DNA of 64,000 bases from Acanthamoeba lenticulata (Eukaryota; Discosea; Longamoebia; Acanthamoebidae): positions 1 to 64,000 of the forward strand of contig NAVB01000318.1 in assembly GCA_002179805.1 (NCBI GenBank), read 5' to 3'. Positions 53,801 through 64,000 of the stretch are shown piece after piece; the stretch's first letter is position 1; each line of letters opens with the position of its first letter. The position numbers were made by a program, and so were the translations under genes. Under the pieces are notes generated by a model, which worked only from the letters and a program-made list of their open reading frames with translations, had not been told where the DNA came from and ran no database searches.

Positions 53801-56800
53801 AGAGCGCGGTGCGGCACAGGCCGGGCAGCAGCTCGTTGTCCTTGGGCAGAACCAGCAGCGTGCCGATCACGTTCAGCTGGCCGCCGACAAGCGTGCCGCT
53901 GTTACGCAGGCTGGTGCCTCCGGTGACGTTGAGCACGGCGCCATAGAGCACATTCAACTGCGCCCCGTCGTTGAGGTAAAGCGCGCCCGCGGTCCACTTA
54001 CCGACGCCCCCGTGTTGCAGCCCGCGGGCCGAGAGGTACTTGTCGCCGCTGCTCACCAGCTCTAGCGTGTTGGTCGTGAGCGTGGTGCCGACGTCGGTCA
54101 TGACGCCGCTCTGGAAGTAGAGGTCCTTGGTGATCTCCAGCGTGCCGGCGCCGGCGATGACGACAGAGCCGGTGTAAGCCAGGTAGGCGCAAGACATGGT
54201 GCCCGCGATGGTCACGGTGCCGGCCTCGAGGGCGCACACGGTGTTGACCTGAAGCCGTGCGCCGAACGGGATGACCACGGCGCCGCCAAGCTGGCGGAGC
54301 GAAGGCAGGCCCACCGGGACGCCGATGGCGGTCGAGGCGCCGAGGACGCCAGAGGACATGGTCAGCGTGGCGTAGGTGTTGGCCCACGTGAGCGACGGCA
54401 TCACAGTGACAGAGCCGCCTTCAACGCCCACGTAGCCCTGGTCGATGACGTTGATGGTGCCAGCCAGCAGGGTCTCGCCGCCGGAGAAGACGAGCCTGCC
54501 CGGGACGTTGATGGTGCCAGACTGCAGGTCGAACGTGCCCGCGTCCAGGTACGCGGTGGCGCCCGGCTGTACCTGAAGGGTGCCGACGTTGCTGCCGCCG
54601 CCCTCGAGGTTCAGCGTCGCGCCGGCCCAGAGGGTCACCGTTCCGCCGTTGCTGAACGAGTTGTTGAATGTGGCTTGGCTGCCCAGGAAGTTGAGCGAGC
54701 CGAGGTTGTCAAAGGCCGCACCGGACTGGACCAGCGGAGCCGTCACGTTGAAGACACCAGTGTAGTCGTTGCGGATCGTCGTTTGGCCTGAGGTCACCAC
54801 GACGGGCTGCAGCCAAGCACAGAGGAAACGCACGGCAGGTCAGCCAACGGAGCTCATGAGAAACCAACTTCCGCGGAATCTCAGGCCGGCGCACCCCGTC
54901 GAGCCAGCTGGCAAAGCCCTGGTTGATCAGGACCACCGAACCGTCCATGTAGTGATCGGCCGACGTGAGGATGACCATCTTGCCTTGGATGACGAGATTG
55001 CCGGCGCCCCGCACATAGCCGCCATACCAGTAGAACGTCCTGCCGCGCGACGAGTACAGCTTAGCTCGAGGACCAGCTAAGTGAGCAAGACAAACAAAGG
55101 TACGGACCCGTTGACCACAATGTCGCCGTCGAGGCTGAGCTCAGTGCCGGGGATCAGCGTAATGTCCTGGAATCTGTCCACAAGAAATCAAAGAATTTAA
55201 GATGTGGCCGCGCGTGGATGAGACACCAACATAGGGCACAGGCGATGTACCGAGAGTTGGAGCAGTAGAAGTTGAGCACGCCAGAGACAAAGTCGAGGGT
55301 GCCCATGTTGAGCATCCGGCTGCCCTTTATCGCGTTGACCGTGCCGCCGGTGATGGACGTGTTGCCGCTGATCTCGTAGGTGCCCGCCATGATGGTGGTC
55401 GAGCCGGAGCCGAAGCGCATGATACCCGCGCCGGTGACGTCTGAATCGGCGCTGAAGCGCAGCGTGCCCGCGTTGAGGAACTCGATAATGCCGCCTTGGT
55501 CCGTCGTCATGAGGCCCTCGTGTGTGCCACCAGAGCTCACAAGAACGCGATTGCCTGCCGCCGCTTTGAGAGTGCCGCGGTTGAGGAAGCCCCCGGTGAA
55601 GGTCGACGTGACGCCGCCCTGCTGGATCCAATCGGCCTCGTTTTGGACGAAGAGGCTCATCGTGCTGTTGGCCTGGGACCTGAAGGTGGCCTCGTTCACC
55701 AGCTTGGCGTTGTCCGAGCCGACCACGCTTCCGGCGAGCCAGTTGAGCTGGCCCACGTTGAGCAGTGTGCGTGTGACGATCTGCTTCTGGCCCGTGCCGG
55801 TGAAGTTGAGCACGCCCGCGACGACCGTCGTGCCGGACTGGGTCGCGTCGCCGCCTGACCACACCATCTGCGCGACGCTGACGTTGGCCCGGCCTTGGAG
55901 CGTGCCGCCGGACTGCGTCAGCACCGGCCAGGTCTGTGTCGTGCAACAGGTGTCGATGATGCCCGTGTTGAGGACCACCTGGCCCACGGTGAAGTTGGAC
56001 GACCGGAAGAGCACGGTGCCGCCAGCCGCCGTGATCCGCGGGAAGCTCTTGAAGTCGCCGTCGAGAAGGGCCAGGGTGCCACCAGCAGTGGCGTCGACAA
56101 CTGCCGCCGAGGAGGCGGTGACGTTGCCCAGCAGGTTCAGCAGGCCGCTGCCCAGCGCGCGGATGGTGCCGGCCACGTCGAGCGTGGATCCGACACGCAC
56201 GTCAAACTGTCCACCCGAGAAGAAGGCCGAGCCCTGCGAGGTGACGTTGATGCGCGCCACATTGGCGCCACCTGTGGTAAAGGTGGCATTGCCGTCGATG
56301 CGCAGCGTGCCGGTGTTGAGGATCGAGCCGAACTGGAAGGCGGTGCCTGTGGCCACGTCGATCTGGCCTTCGTTGGCGAGCAAGCCGGGCGCAAGCGTGG
56401 TTGCGCCGGGACCCGTCTTGGCGATGCGGCCGCGATTGACCAGCTTGGAGAGCGCGCCCGAGACGTCAGTGGTCACCTGCTGGCCCGTGCTGTCAACGAA
56501 AAAGGTGCTGTTGGCCTCGTTGAGGAACAGGGCCGTGTTGGTGAACGTGATCGAGCCGCCGGTCCAGTGCGTGGCCGCGCTGGGCGTGTTGGTCACTTGC
56601 GCACCGTCGAGCACGCTCGACCCGTTGAACTGCAGCGTTTGCTTGTTGAGCAAGCGGAGCGGAGCGCTGATCGTGCCACCATTCACTGCAGTACGCCATG
56701 TCACACGGCGGTGAGACAAACAAAGCTTGCTTGCGTGGGAAGACGACGAGTGAACATACCTAGCGCCAGGCCGTCCATGGTGAGCGTGGAAAGGCCGGTG

Positions 56801-59800
56801 AGTTCGCCGTCGGCAACCGTGACCAAAGGCAGGGTGAGGTTGCTCAGCAAGTAGACCGTGCCACCAGACACCGCGAGCTCGCCAAAGGTGGGATCGATGT
56901 CGCGAACGCGGAGCACGCCGCCGAGTGCCGTGGTCTTGGTCGTGGTGTAGTTGGCGCCAGACTCGATCGTGGCCGTGCCGCCGGTCACTTCGAGCTTGCT
57001 GCCGGACGTGACCGAGCCGTCGGGCAGAGTGAAAGCGCCGCCAGTCACACGGAACAGGCCTCCTTCGCCCACAAGCAAGGAGCTGTAGCTTGTGCCGCCG
57101 CCTTGCAGGGCCAGCACGCCGGCGTTGACGCGCATCTGACCCAGATTGGCCACAAAGGCATTCACCGTGGACGTCGTCGAGTTGGTCTTGATGATCTGGC
57201 CGTAGTTGATGATGGCGGAGGCAAAGTCACCGACCAGCGTGCCCGCGCTCTCGAGGCTCAGCGTGGCGTTGGCCACGTTGATGAAGGTGGCGTCGACGAA
57301 GCCGACGTTGCCCAACGCCCAGCGCGTATAGTTGTGGTTCTCCACCGTGATTGTCTCGAGTACCAAAGAGCCTGTGGCGCTGAGGTTGAGGGCGCCCGAC
57401 GAAATGACGAGGCCCGTGCCGTAGAGCGTGCCCGAAGCAAGCGTCGCGCTGGTGGTGATGTTCAGGAGGCCGTCGACGATCAGCGAGCCGGTGCCGGCTA
57501 GGGAGAGCGAGGAGATGGACAGCGACAGCTGCGTGAGGTCCACCTGGCCCGTGCCCGTGATGCTGAGGGCAGTTGCCGCGGGCGGGACGAGGTAAAGGCC
57601 GATGTAGCCGCCGGACGCCGTCAAGACCGAGCCAAAGGACGGAACCTGGGCGTCGGGCATGACGTAGAGCGCGCCGCTCACCACGCTCGCGCTGCCGGTG
57701 TTGTTGCTGCTCGAGAAGACACCGTCGATGATCGCGATGCCGCCATTGACCTGGAAGCTGCCGGCGTAGACCACGCTGGACGAGGTCGTGAAGGTGTGGA
57801 CACCGGCCGTCACCTGGAGCTGGGCCGGGGTCTCCACAGAGAACGAGCCATCGTGGCGGCCGCCCCCCGCGAGAACAAGAACGCCCTGCTTCACGCTGAC
57901 GCCGGCCACGTCGGCCAAGTCGTGCCAGACGCCGATGGTGGCTGTTTCCGCGCCCGACTTGACAATCGTGCCGCGAGTGACGAGCTTGGCCGGCGCAATG
58001 CTGTTGTCGACGCGCATGGTGTAGGCTGCGGCGAGCTGCACGTTCAAGGTGCCGTTGTCCGGTACCAGGATGACGGCGTAGTCGTAGCAGCGCAAGTTGC
58101 CCGCGAGCCAGGTGCCGTTCTGCGCGATGGTGAGGGTGACCCCGAGCAGCGACTTGTCGGAAGCAGAGTCGGCCAGGAGCGTGGTGTCGGCCACCACGGT
58201 GCCGCGGGTGGGCGAGGTGATCAAACCACCGGAGAAGCGAAGCGTGGTGCCGACGTGCAGCGTGCCCGAGAGCGTCAACGTGCCACCGGTCTGTTGGCAA
58301 GAAAGAGAGCAAGCGTGAGTGTTGCGTTCGTCCACGAAAGAGAAAACGATTCACGATGGCGCACCTGATTGAGTTCAGGGAGGAAGAAGTCCACGTTTCC
58401 TAGGTCGAGCGTGCCCGAGTTGATGAAGAAGGGCACAATGGGCGTCGGCAAGCTGGGGTTGAAGAGCTGAATGGTGCCGCCAGCAACCTGCACGGACGGA
58501 CCCAGATTCACCAGCTGCGAGGAGCGATCGAACAGCAGCACCGAGGTGCCCTCGGCCACGGTCGGCATGACACAGTCATAAATGCCGCCAGCGGTGACCC
58601 ACAGCTTGCCGGCCGTGAAAGAAGCGGCCTGAAGGTGAAGTGTGCCGTTGATCTGGAACACGCCGCCGCGCATCTGCAGGGCGCCTCGCACTTCGGCGCC
58701 CGGCGACAGGATCGAGTTGCCGCTGGCGATCTGTAGCGCGCCGGTGCCGTTGGTGGAGATGACGTCGTTGAGCAGGTGCTGTCCCTTGAGCTGCAGAGTG
58801 GCGCCCGAAGCCACAGACGTGATCGAGTCGAACACGCTGGACGCGGAGAGGGCGAGCGTCCCGGCAGCGACGTTGATGGTGCCGTTCGTGTGCAGCACGG
58901 TGAACTGCAGGGTGTTGGTCTGTGCGCCGGTCTTGGTGAAGGTGCCCAGGTTGATGAACTGGACGGCGTCAGGCGTGGCGCTCAGCCACCCGTTGGCGGA
59001 CGTCGTGTTGGCGAGGAACGTCGCGTTGTAGTGGTTGATGAACGTGCCACCAGTGAGGCCCGTGACGTCGCCGCCCAGCCAGTTGGTCAGGGCGATGTTG
59101 ACGAGAAGGCCGTCCTGCAGGACCTTGGGACCGGTCGAGCTGATCTCGAGCGTGCTCGTGGCTACCAGTGTTCCGAGGCCCTGTAGAGTACCGGACGCCC
59201 ACAGCAGCTTGCCTTGAACCCGCACCACGCCCAGCTTGTTGAGGGTGCCGCCAGTCATGGACAGCGAGGCGAAGCCAAAGTTGTAGGTCCAAGTGTCCAG
59301 CACGCCGGTGCCAGAGATCGACACCGGCGGGAACTGAGGGTTCACGTTGTCGGCGTAGACGCCCAGCGAGCCGCCCGAAACGACCACGCTTTGGCCCAAG
59401 CTGGTCACGTTGGCGGGCGCAGCGAACTGCAGCGTGCCGCCAGTGGACTTGGTGACGCCCTGGCATGCGTAGAGGCCTTGCACTGCGTTGGCACCGCCCG
59501 CGACGACAAAGGTGGAGGTGGCATCGATCATGAGGCGCGCGCTCGGCAAGAACGTTTGGCGGCCGAAGCCCGCCGCGTCGGTGTTGGACAGGACGAGCTG
59601 CGACCCGTTGTTGACGATGAAATCGCTCGTATGGACGCCGCCGCCAGCAAGCGTCAGGACCGCCCCTGTGTCCACTGTCACCGTGCCGCCGTTGTTGTCC
59701 AGCTGCACACCGATCGAGGCGCTGGTGCTGACGTGGACGGAGCCAGCGTTGGAGAAGATGTGGCGTCTGGTGGCCACCGTGTTAGCGATGTTGCATGCGG

Positions 59801-62800
59801 CCGAAGCGCACGCCATCGTCACGAAGCCCTGAGGCGCGTTGGTAAACGACGCGCCGTAGGTGAACGTCAACACACCGCCGGAGTAGACGGTCTGGCCCTG
59901 GTTGACGATGCTCGTCGCCGAAAGGGTCTTGGTTGCCGAGCCGGCAAGCTGCAGGACCGCACTCGAGTTGATGGTCAAGACGCCCGATCCCGAGACGCTG
60001 CCGCCAGTGCTGTGGTGTCGTGTAAAACGACGCGTCAGGCAAAGGACATCCCATAGGACTATTCCTAGACAACAGCCGAGGTTGAGGTGGAACGTACAAG
60101 CGGTAGAGGCTGCTGACAGTGATGGCTTCGCGGAGCCCAAGCACGCCGTCGGACTGGGTCACGTTGGTGAGGGTGAGGATTTGGTCCTGCAGGTCAACTA
60201 CGCCGCCGGTGATGTTGAGCGGAGGCAAGGTGACGAGGTCGGCGGGCACGGTCGACAGAACCAGCTGGCCAGAGGCAACCAGGATGGTACGCGAGCCCAG
60301 CGAGACGGCTTCGGTCGTCGCCAGCTCCAGAGACCCGCCGGTGACCTGCACGCGGCAGTCCGAGCAGTTGAACGAGCCCGCAACCGTCACGTCGGCCGAG
60401 CCCGAGACCAGCAGGGCCGCATCCAGGCCGAGCCGCAGGGCCGAGCCGCTGGTGAAGGAATGCTGGCCGGCCGAGATTTGGAGCTGAGTGGCGCCCTGGG
60501 CCGCGGCCAGCGACGAGTTGGCAGAGTGGAAGCTGTTTGGGCCGGCAAGCGTGAGCAGGCCGTTGGTGAAAAGGATCGACCCGCGGTTGTCCACGCTGCA
60601 GGACAGCGTCGTCGAGGTGTTGCCGCTCTTGAGGATGGTGCCCGTGTTGATCAAACGGCAGCCAGGTGAGCCGCTTGTCAGCAGGTTTGCGGGCGAGGCC
60701 GTCTGGGCTGAGATGTCCAAGACGGCCGAGTTGTTGAGCAGAGCGCCGTTGGACGCCGTCACAGAGCCGGCGAGCCACTGGACGCCACCCGCTGTGGCAA
60801 GAGTCGAGGCTTGCAGAACCTTGGCGGCGCTGGTGTCGATCGTGAGAGGTCCGTTGACCTGCACGTTGACTGAGGAGATCGTGCCGCCGTTCCACGCGAG
60901 CGCGTTCTTGACCGTGAGAGTCGGTGAGCTGATCAGGCTCAGTCCAGCAGCGATCTGCCCGGACGCGTCCAGGCGGAGGGTTGCGAGCGTGAGCGGCACG
61001 TTGAGCGTCAGCACGCCGCCGGTGACCGTCATGGTCTGGTTCAGGTCCGCGATCGCCGGGGCGGCCAGCGTCAGGTTGCCTCCGCTCACGGTGGCCGACG
61101 AGACGTTCCAGGCCGTGGTGCTGGTAGAGTTGACCACCAGCACGCCGCTGGTCACGTTCAGCGAGCCGCTCGAGTGCACCGAGGCCGAGCCCAAGACGGT
61201 GAAGGTGTTGTTGCTGACCGCAAGCGTGGCGTCCTTGCCCACAAACAGGTTCGTGTTTGTGATGCCGCCACCGCTCAACGTGAGACCGCCGCTTGCAACG
61301 TTGATGGCAGCCGAGCAGGAGATCGGCCAGCCCAATACCACAGAGCCGGCGGCCGAGCTGGTGACCGGGCCCAGCAGGTTGAGCTGTGGCGCGGCAGCCG
61401 AACCGACGACAAGCGCGCCCGCAGTGGACTGGATGCTCATGGCGCCAGCGCTGTTCCACGTCGCGCCGGACGAACCGGTCAAGGAGCCGTTGCTCCACAC
61501 CGTGGCCAGCGTGTTGAGCGTGCGCGTGGTGAGGCCGACGTTTCCGCTAAGGTTGAGCGTGCCGTTGACGGTGGTGGCACCCACGCCAGCGTGGCTGCCG
61601 CCGGACCAGTTAAAGATGGCGTTGACCTGCACGCTACCGCTTCCCTGGATCGCTCCTCCGGCCTGGCCATTGCATGCGGCGGTCAGCCGTGTGAAACTCG
61701 CGTCTATGTGAGGAAGCAGACAAGAAACAAGCATACCTGGGTGATGTTGGTGGCCACAAGCGAGATCCGCCGGGTGGGGAGCACCAGGGTGCCGCGGGCG
61801 AGGCTGAGCGAGCCGAGCGTCACCGACGCCTTGAGCGTGATCGTCGCGGTCGTGTCGACCACCGCGGTATCAGTGGTGCGAGGTACGAATCCCTTGTCCC
61901 AGCAAGCCAATGTGTGCCTAAAAAACCGAACAAGTCCAGCATCAGCGGCCGGTGAGGATTAAGGGAGGAGCCTCACGAGGCAAAGCATAACATACCAGTC
62001 CGAGTTGGCGCTGCAAATCCAGGACACCGTGGAGGGCCCAAGGGTGGCGGTCGACACGCAGCTCGACCCATAGTAGGGCGCATTGCAGACGCAGGACCCA
62101 TTGACGCACGTGCCCAAGCCCGAACACTTGGATGGGCAGGCGTCGGCGCACGCGGAGCCCATGTAGTTGCCGACCGTGCAGGTGCAGTTGGAGCCGGAGC
62201 ATGTGCCGCGGCCGTTGCAGTTGTACGGGCACAAGTAGGCCGAGACGACAAACTGGGTGGTGTTGTAGGTGGGCCACGTCGAGAGGGCGGTGCCCGGCAC
62301 GACGCTGGCCACCGTGCGGAAGTCCTCCGAGTAGCTGGCGTAGTTGATCAACCCGAGCGAGTTGCCCGCCACGGGGCGGAAGTCGCTGGTGTACTGCAGG
62401 TCGAGCGCGCCGTCAAGCGTAGCGGTGGAGCCCACGAGGATCCGCGCAAAGTGGACATCAGGCACCAAGCCGCCGAGGACCAGGCTCACGCGCGCAGAGG
62501 GACCCATAGTAAAGGCGCCGACCTTGGTGGTCGAGGTGACATTCCAGGTGGCGCCCAAGAGGTTCAGCGAGCCCGCGATGTAGCCCGCGGCGACGTTGCC
62601 GGGTGCGACGCGGTTGCCATTGATGCTGAACTTGCCGCCGGTGATCGTGTGGGTCTGGTCCGAGCCCGTGAGGGTCAGCACGCCGGCGTGCGCCTGCGTC
62701 AGGTTGCCGCCGGTTTGGGTGAGCGCGCCCTGCAGCCACCAGTAACCGCGGTGGGCGTCGAAGGCGCCGCCAGGGTTGAGGTTGACGTCCCAGTCGATGT

Positions 62801-64000
62801 AGCTCGTGCGGTAGGTGCTGTACTTGCCCAGCTTGCCAAACACGATGAGCTTGGGCCGGCCGGAGCTGGGGGCGAGCATGCGGTAGTAGTCGTAGCAATT
62901 GTGGCACAGGTTGTAATAACACGAGTCGCACGGGGTCGTGTAGAAGGCGTAGATGTCGAACGTGCCGGTGGAGCCCACCACCACCTGCGCACCGTCGTAG
63001 CCGTACAGGTTGCCCCGGGACCAGCGCGTGTAGCCGACGAGCTGCAGGACGCTGATGTAGATGTACCGGTTGACCGCCGTGTCGAGCTGAAGCGTCGAGA
63101 CGGTCCAGTTGCCCGTGCCCCGCACAACGGAAGTGCTCGCCCAGTTGGCGACGGTGGTGAGGAGGACGCCGTTGACTTCGAGCGTGCGCGAGTCGTACAT
63201 GTATCCGCTCATGGTGATGCTCGGCGTTGAGGCATCGTAGGTGTCGATGCGCAGGAGGCCGCTGCTGAGCGACACCGAGGGCGCGCGGAAGGACGACGTG
63301 CCCACCATGAAGAGCGCCGATCCGCCCGTGAGCATCAACCGCACGGCGTAGCTGCCATAGACCGCGAACACCGCGTCCGGCAGGACGTAGACGGCGCCGG
63401 ATCCGCTCATGCTCGAGCCTGCGGGCATCGTGCTGCTCGCCACCGTGAATTGGAGCGTTGAGCTGACGATGGTGACACCGTCAAAGGTCGAGGTCGAGTT
63501 GATCGAAACGACGCCTGTGTTGATCTGCAGGCGGTTGCGCGTGACCAGCGGGAGCACCCACGTGACCGGATCGTTGGTGACGTTGACGGTGAGGGTGCCC
63601 AAGTTGACAAAGGCGCCGCTCGACGAGCTGCTGTAGGGATAGACGGCGCAGCCCGCGGCCAGCACAGCAAAGTTCTGCTGGTTGACCAAAGAGTTTGCGT
63701 CCTTGATACGGATGTCGCCCGCGGTCCACGTCAGGTTGCCGTTGTTGACGATCATGCGGTCGACGACCATGGAGCCAGCGGTCCAAGCCGACGTCCCGGC
63801 CAGGATGGTCGTTCCCGTGCCGGACTGCCATCCGCCGCCCCACTGGTACTGCAAGATGGTGAGGTTGCCCGAGCCGGTCAGCGTACCTCCGGCGTGGCTC
63901 AGGCTGGGAAGGGTCAAGCTCAGGGCCGTGAAGTCCAGTGTGGCCCAGGTCAAGGTGATGGGCGGGAAGGGCGTCGGCGGGACGGTCTCGAATACGGCGG
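38847..64000 (-). CDS. Giant beta-repeat cell-surface adhesin with EGF, LamG, VWD, TM and short tail; 5' end missing
   Basis: Ten exons join in frame: 61996-64000, 61737-61917, 60098-61662, 58365-60009, 56760-58290, 55251-56685, 55104-55173, 54895-55059, 52680-54806 and 38847-52604. Their 24,482 nt give 8,159 residues plus stop, and the frame is still open at the window edge. Order from the N-side: beta-repeats; two EGF modules (CPYNCNGRGTCSG, CPSKCSGLGTCVN); about 7,000 residues of Gly/Ser/Thr/Val repeats (GG-x-I/V-x-GSG, W-x-x-G, INxGT); a LamG-like jellyroll (about 53155-53815; MDQWTHYAMAFDG, SVDEVRLFARALT); an autotransporter-like cap (SGGKLAIDGNLYQEATGVLR); about five EGFs; a VWD-like domain (CQIFGDPHVVAFEQKSSFSF ... 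LEGMCGSNG); another EGF; a transmembrane helix (VGAVVGGTVGAAAVAAVAAA then CCAG); and a 50-residue tail with SNPFHSV and NVGYMG. Likely role: adhesion to prey, substrate or cells. Confidence 0.85.
42300..45700 (-). repeat. Array of four ~0.83-kb repeats inside the giant adhesin
   Basis: The marker CAGCCGCACA (coding for the CGCG loop) recurs at 42826, 43657, 44482 and 45331, spacings 831, 825 and 849 bp, or about 275-283 residues. Each unit reads in the protein as an INGTVSL strand, TWQCS/TWAAAS, TMQTG.FIN.G.LVV, VNSTGTI, SLVLNGGG, VCGCGSGGSTAVVQ, TGVSITG.G, then RD.ANVT. The copies around 43.1 and 43.9 kb are almost identical over long stretches, while the 45.3-kb copy is clearly diverged, so duplication occurred at different times or gene conversion acts on the central copies. 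Confidence 0.85.

Noticed and set aside
38847..64000. The adhesin region as bacterial contamination
   Set aside because: It has nine GT-AG introns in phase, EGF and VWD-like domains and a TM helix, and is contiguous with intron-bearing eukaryotic genes.
1..64000. CRISPR arrays, tRNA or rRNA genes, bacterial operons, riboswitches, prophage or complete transposons
   Set aside because: None were recognised on reading either strand. The repeats found are coding modules or simple repeats, and no transposase or integrase motif was seen.

Overview
This window is nuclear DNA of a GC-rich, gene-dense eukaryote with many short GT-AG introns (most 40-110 bp) and short intergenic gaps. The gene content is that of a free-living amoebozoan, and Acanthamoeba is the best guess: near-canonical calmodulin, a RhoGEF with several PH domains, an ankyrin-DHHC protein, GPI-anchor machinery, and huge EGF-containing surface proteins. 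The organism is an inference from style and content. All names come from reading translations and motifs; no database search was run.

Region 1-10.8 kb is almost entirely minus strand: a truncated PIG-T homologue (GPI transamidase subunit), calmodulin, a sigma-type glutathione S-transferase, a secreted, probably GPI-anchored protein joining an agarase-like glycoside hydrolase, an EGF module and a GH16-like fold, then a large low-complexity basic/acidic protein and a small two-CxxC protein. Region 11.5-31.6 kb is mostly plus strand: a gene with a mitochondrial-carrier (SLC25A46-like) signature, an HMG-box protein, a short-chain dehydrogenase (minus) divergent from a mitochondrial-type aldehyde dehydrogenase, a DH/PH RhoGEF, an ankyrin-DHHC S-acyltransferase, an unrecognised multi-pass membrane protein, PRPP synthetase, and a long-form tRNase Z with a C2H2 finger inserted in its catalytic half. 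Region 31.8-38.8 kb (minus) holds a ubiquitin-specific protease with an NZF-type finger inside its catalytic domain, a frameshifted class-3 lipase relic, a quiet intergenic stretch with a 40-bp tandem repeat, and a possible microgene.

The remaining 25 kb (38.8-64.0 kb, minus) is one gene whose 5' end lies outside the window. Ten exons join in frame into at least 8,159 residues: thousands of residues of Gly/Ser/Thr/Val-rich beta-repeats resembling bacterial adhesin/autotransporter passengers, EGF modules near both ends, a LamG-like jellyroll, a C-terminal VWD-like domain, one transmembrane helix and a short tail with two NPxF/NxxY-like motifs. It reads as a giant cell-surface adhesin and is the most striking object here. 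A four-copy ~0.83-kb internal repeat array and introns placed at equivalent points of the repeat suggest that it grew by module duplication.

There is no obvious operon-like logic. PIG-T (which attaches GPI anchors), the putative GPI-anchored hydrolase and the giant adhesin all concern the cell surface, but their proximity may be chance.
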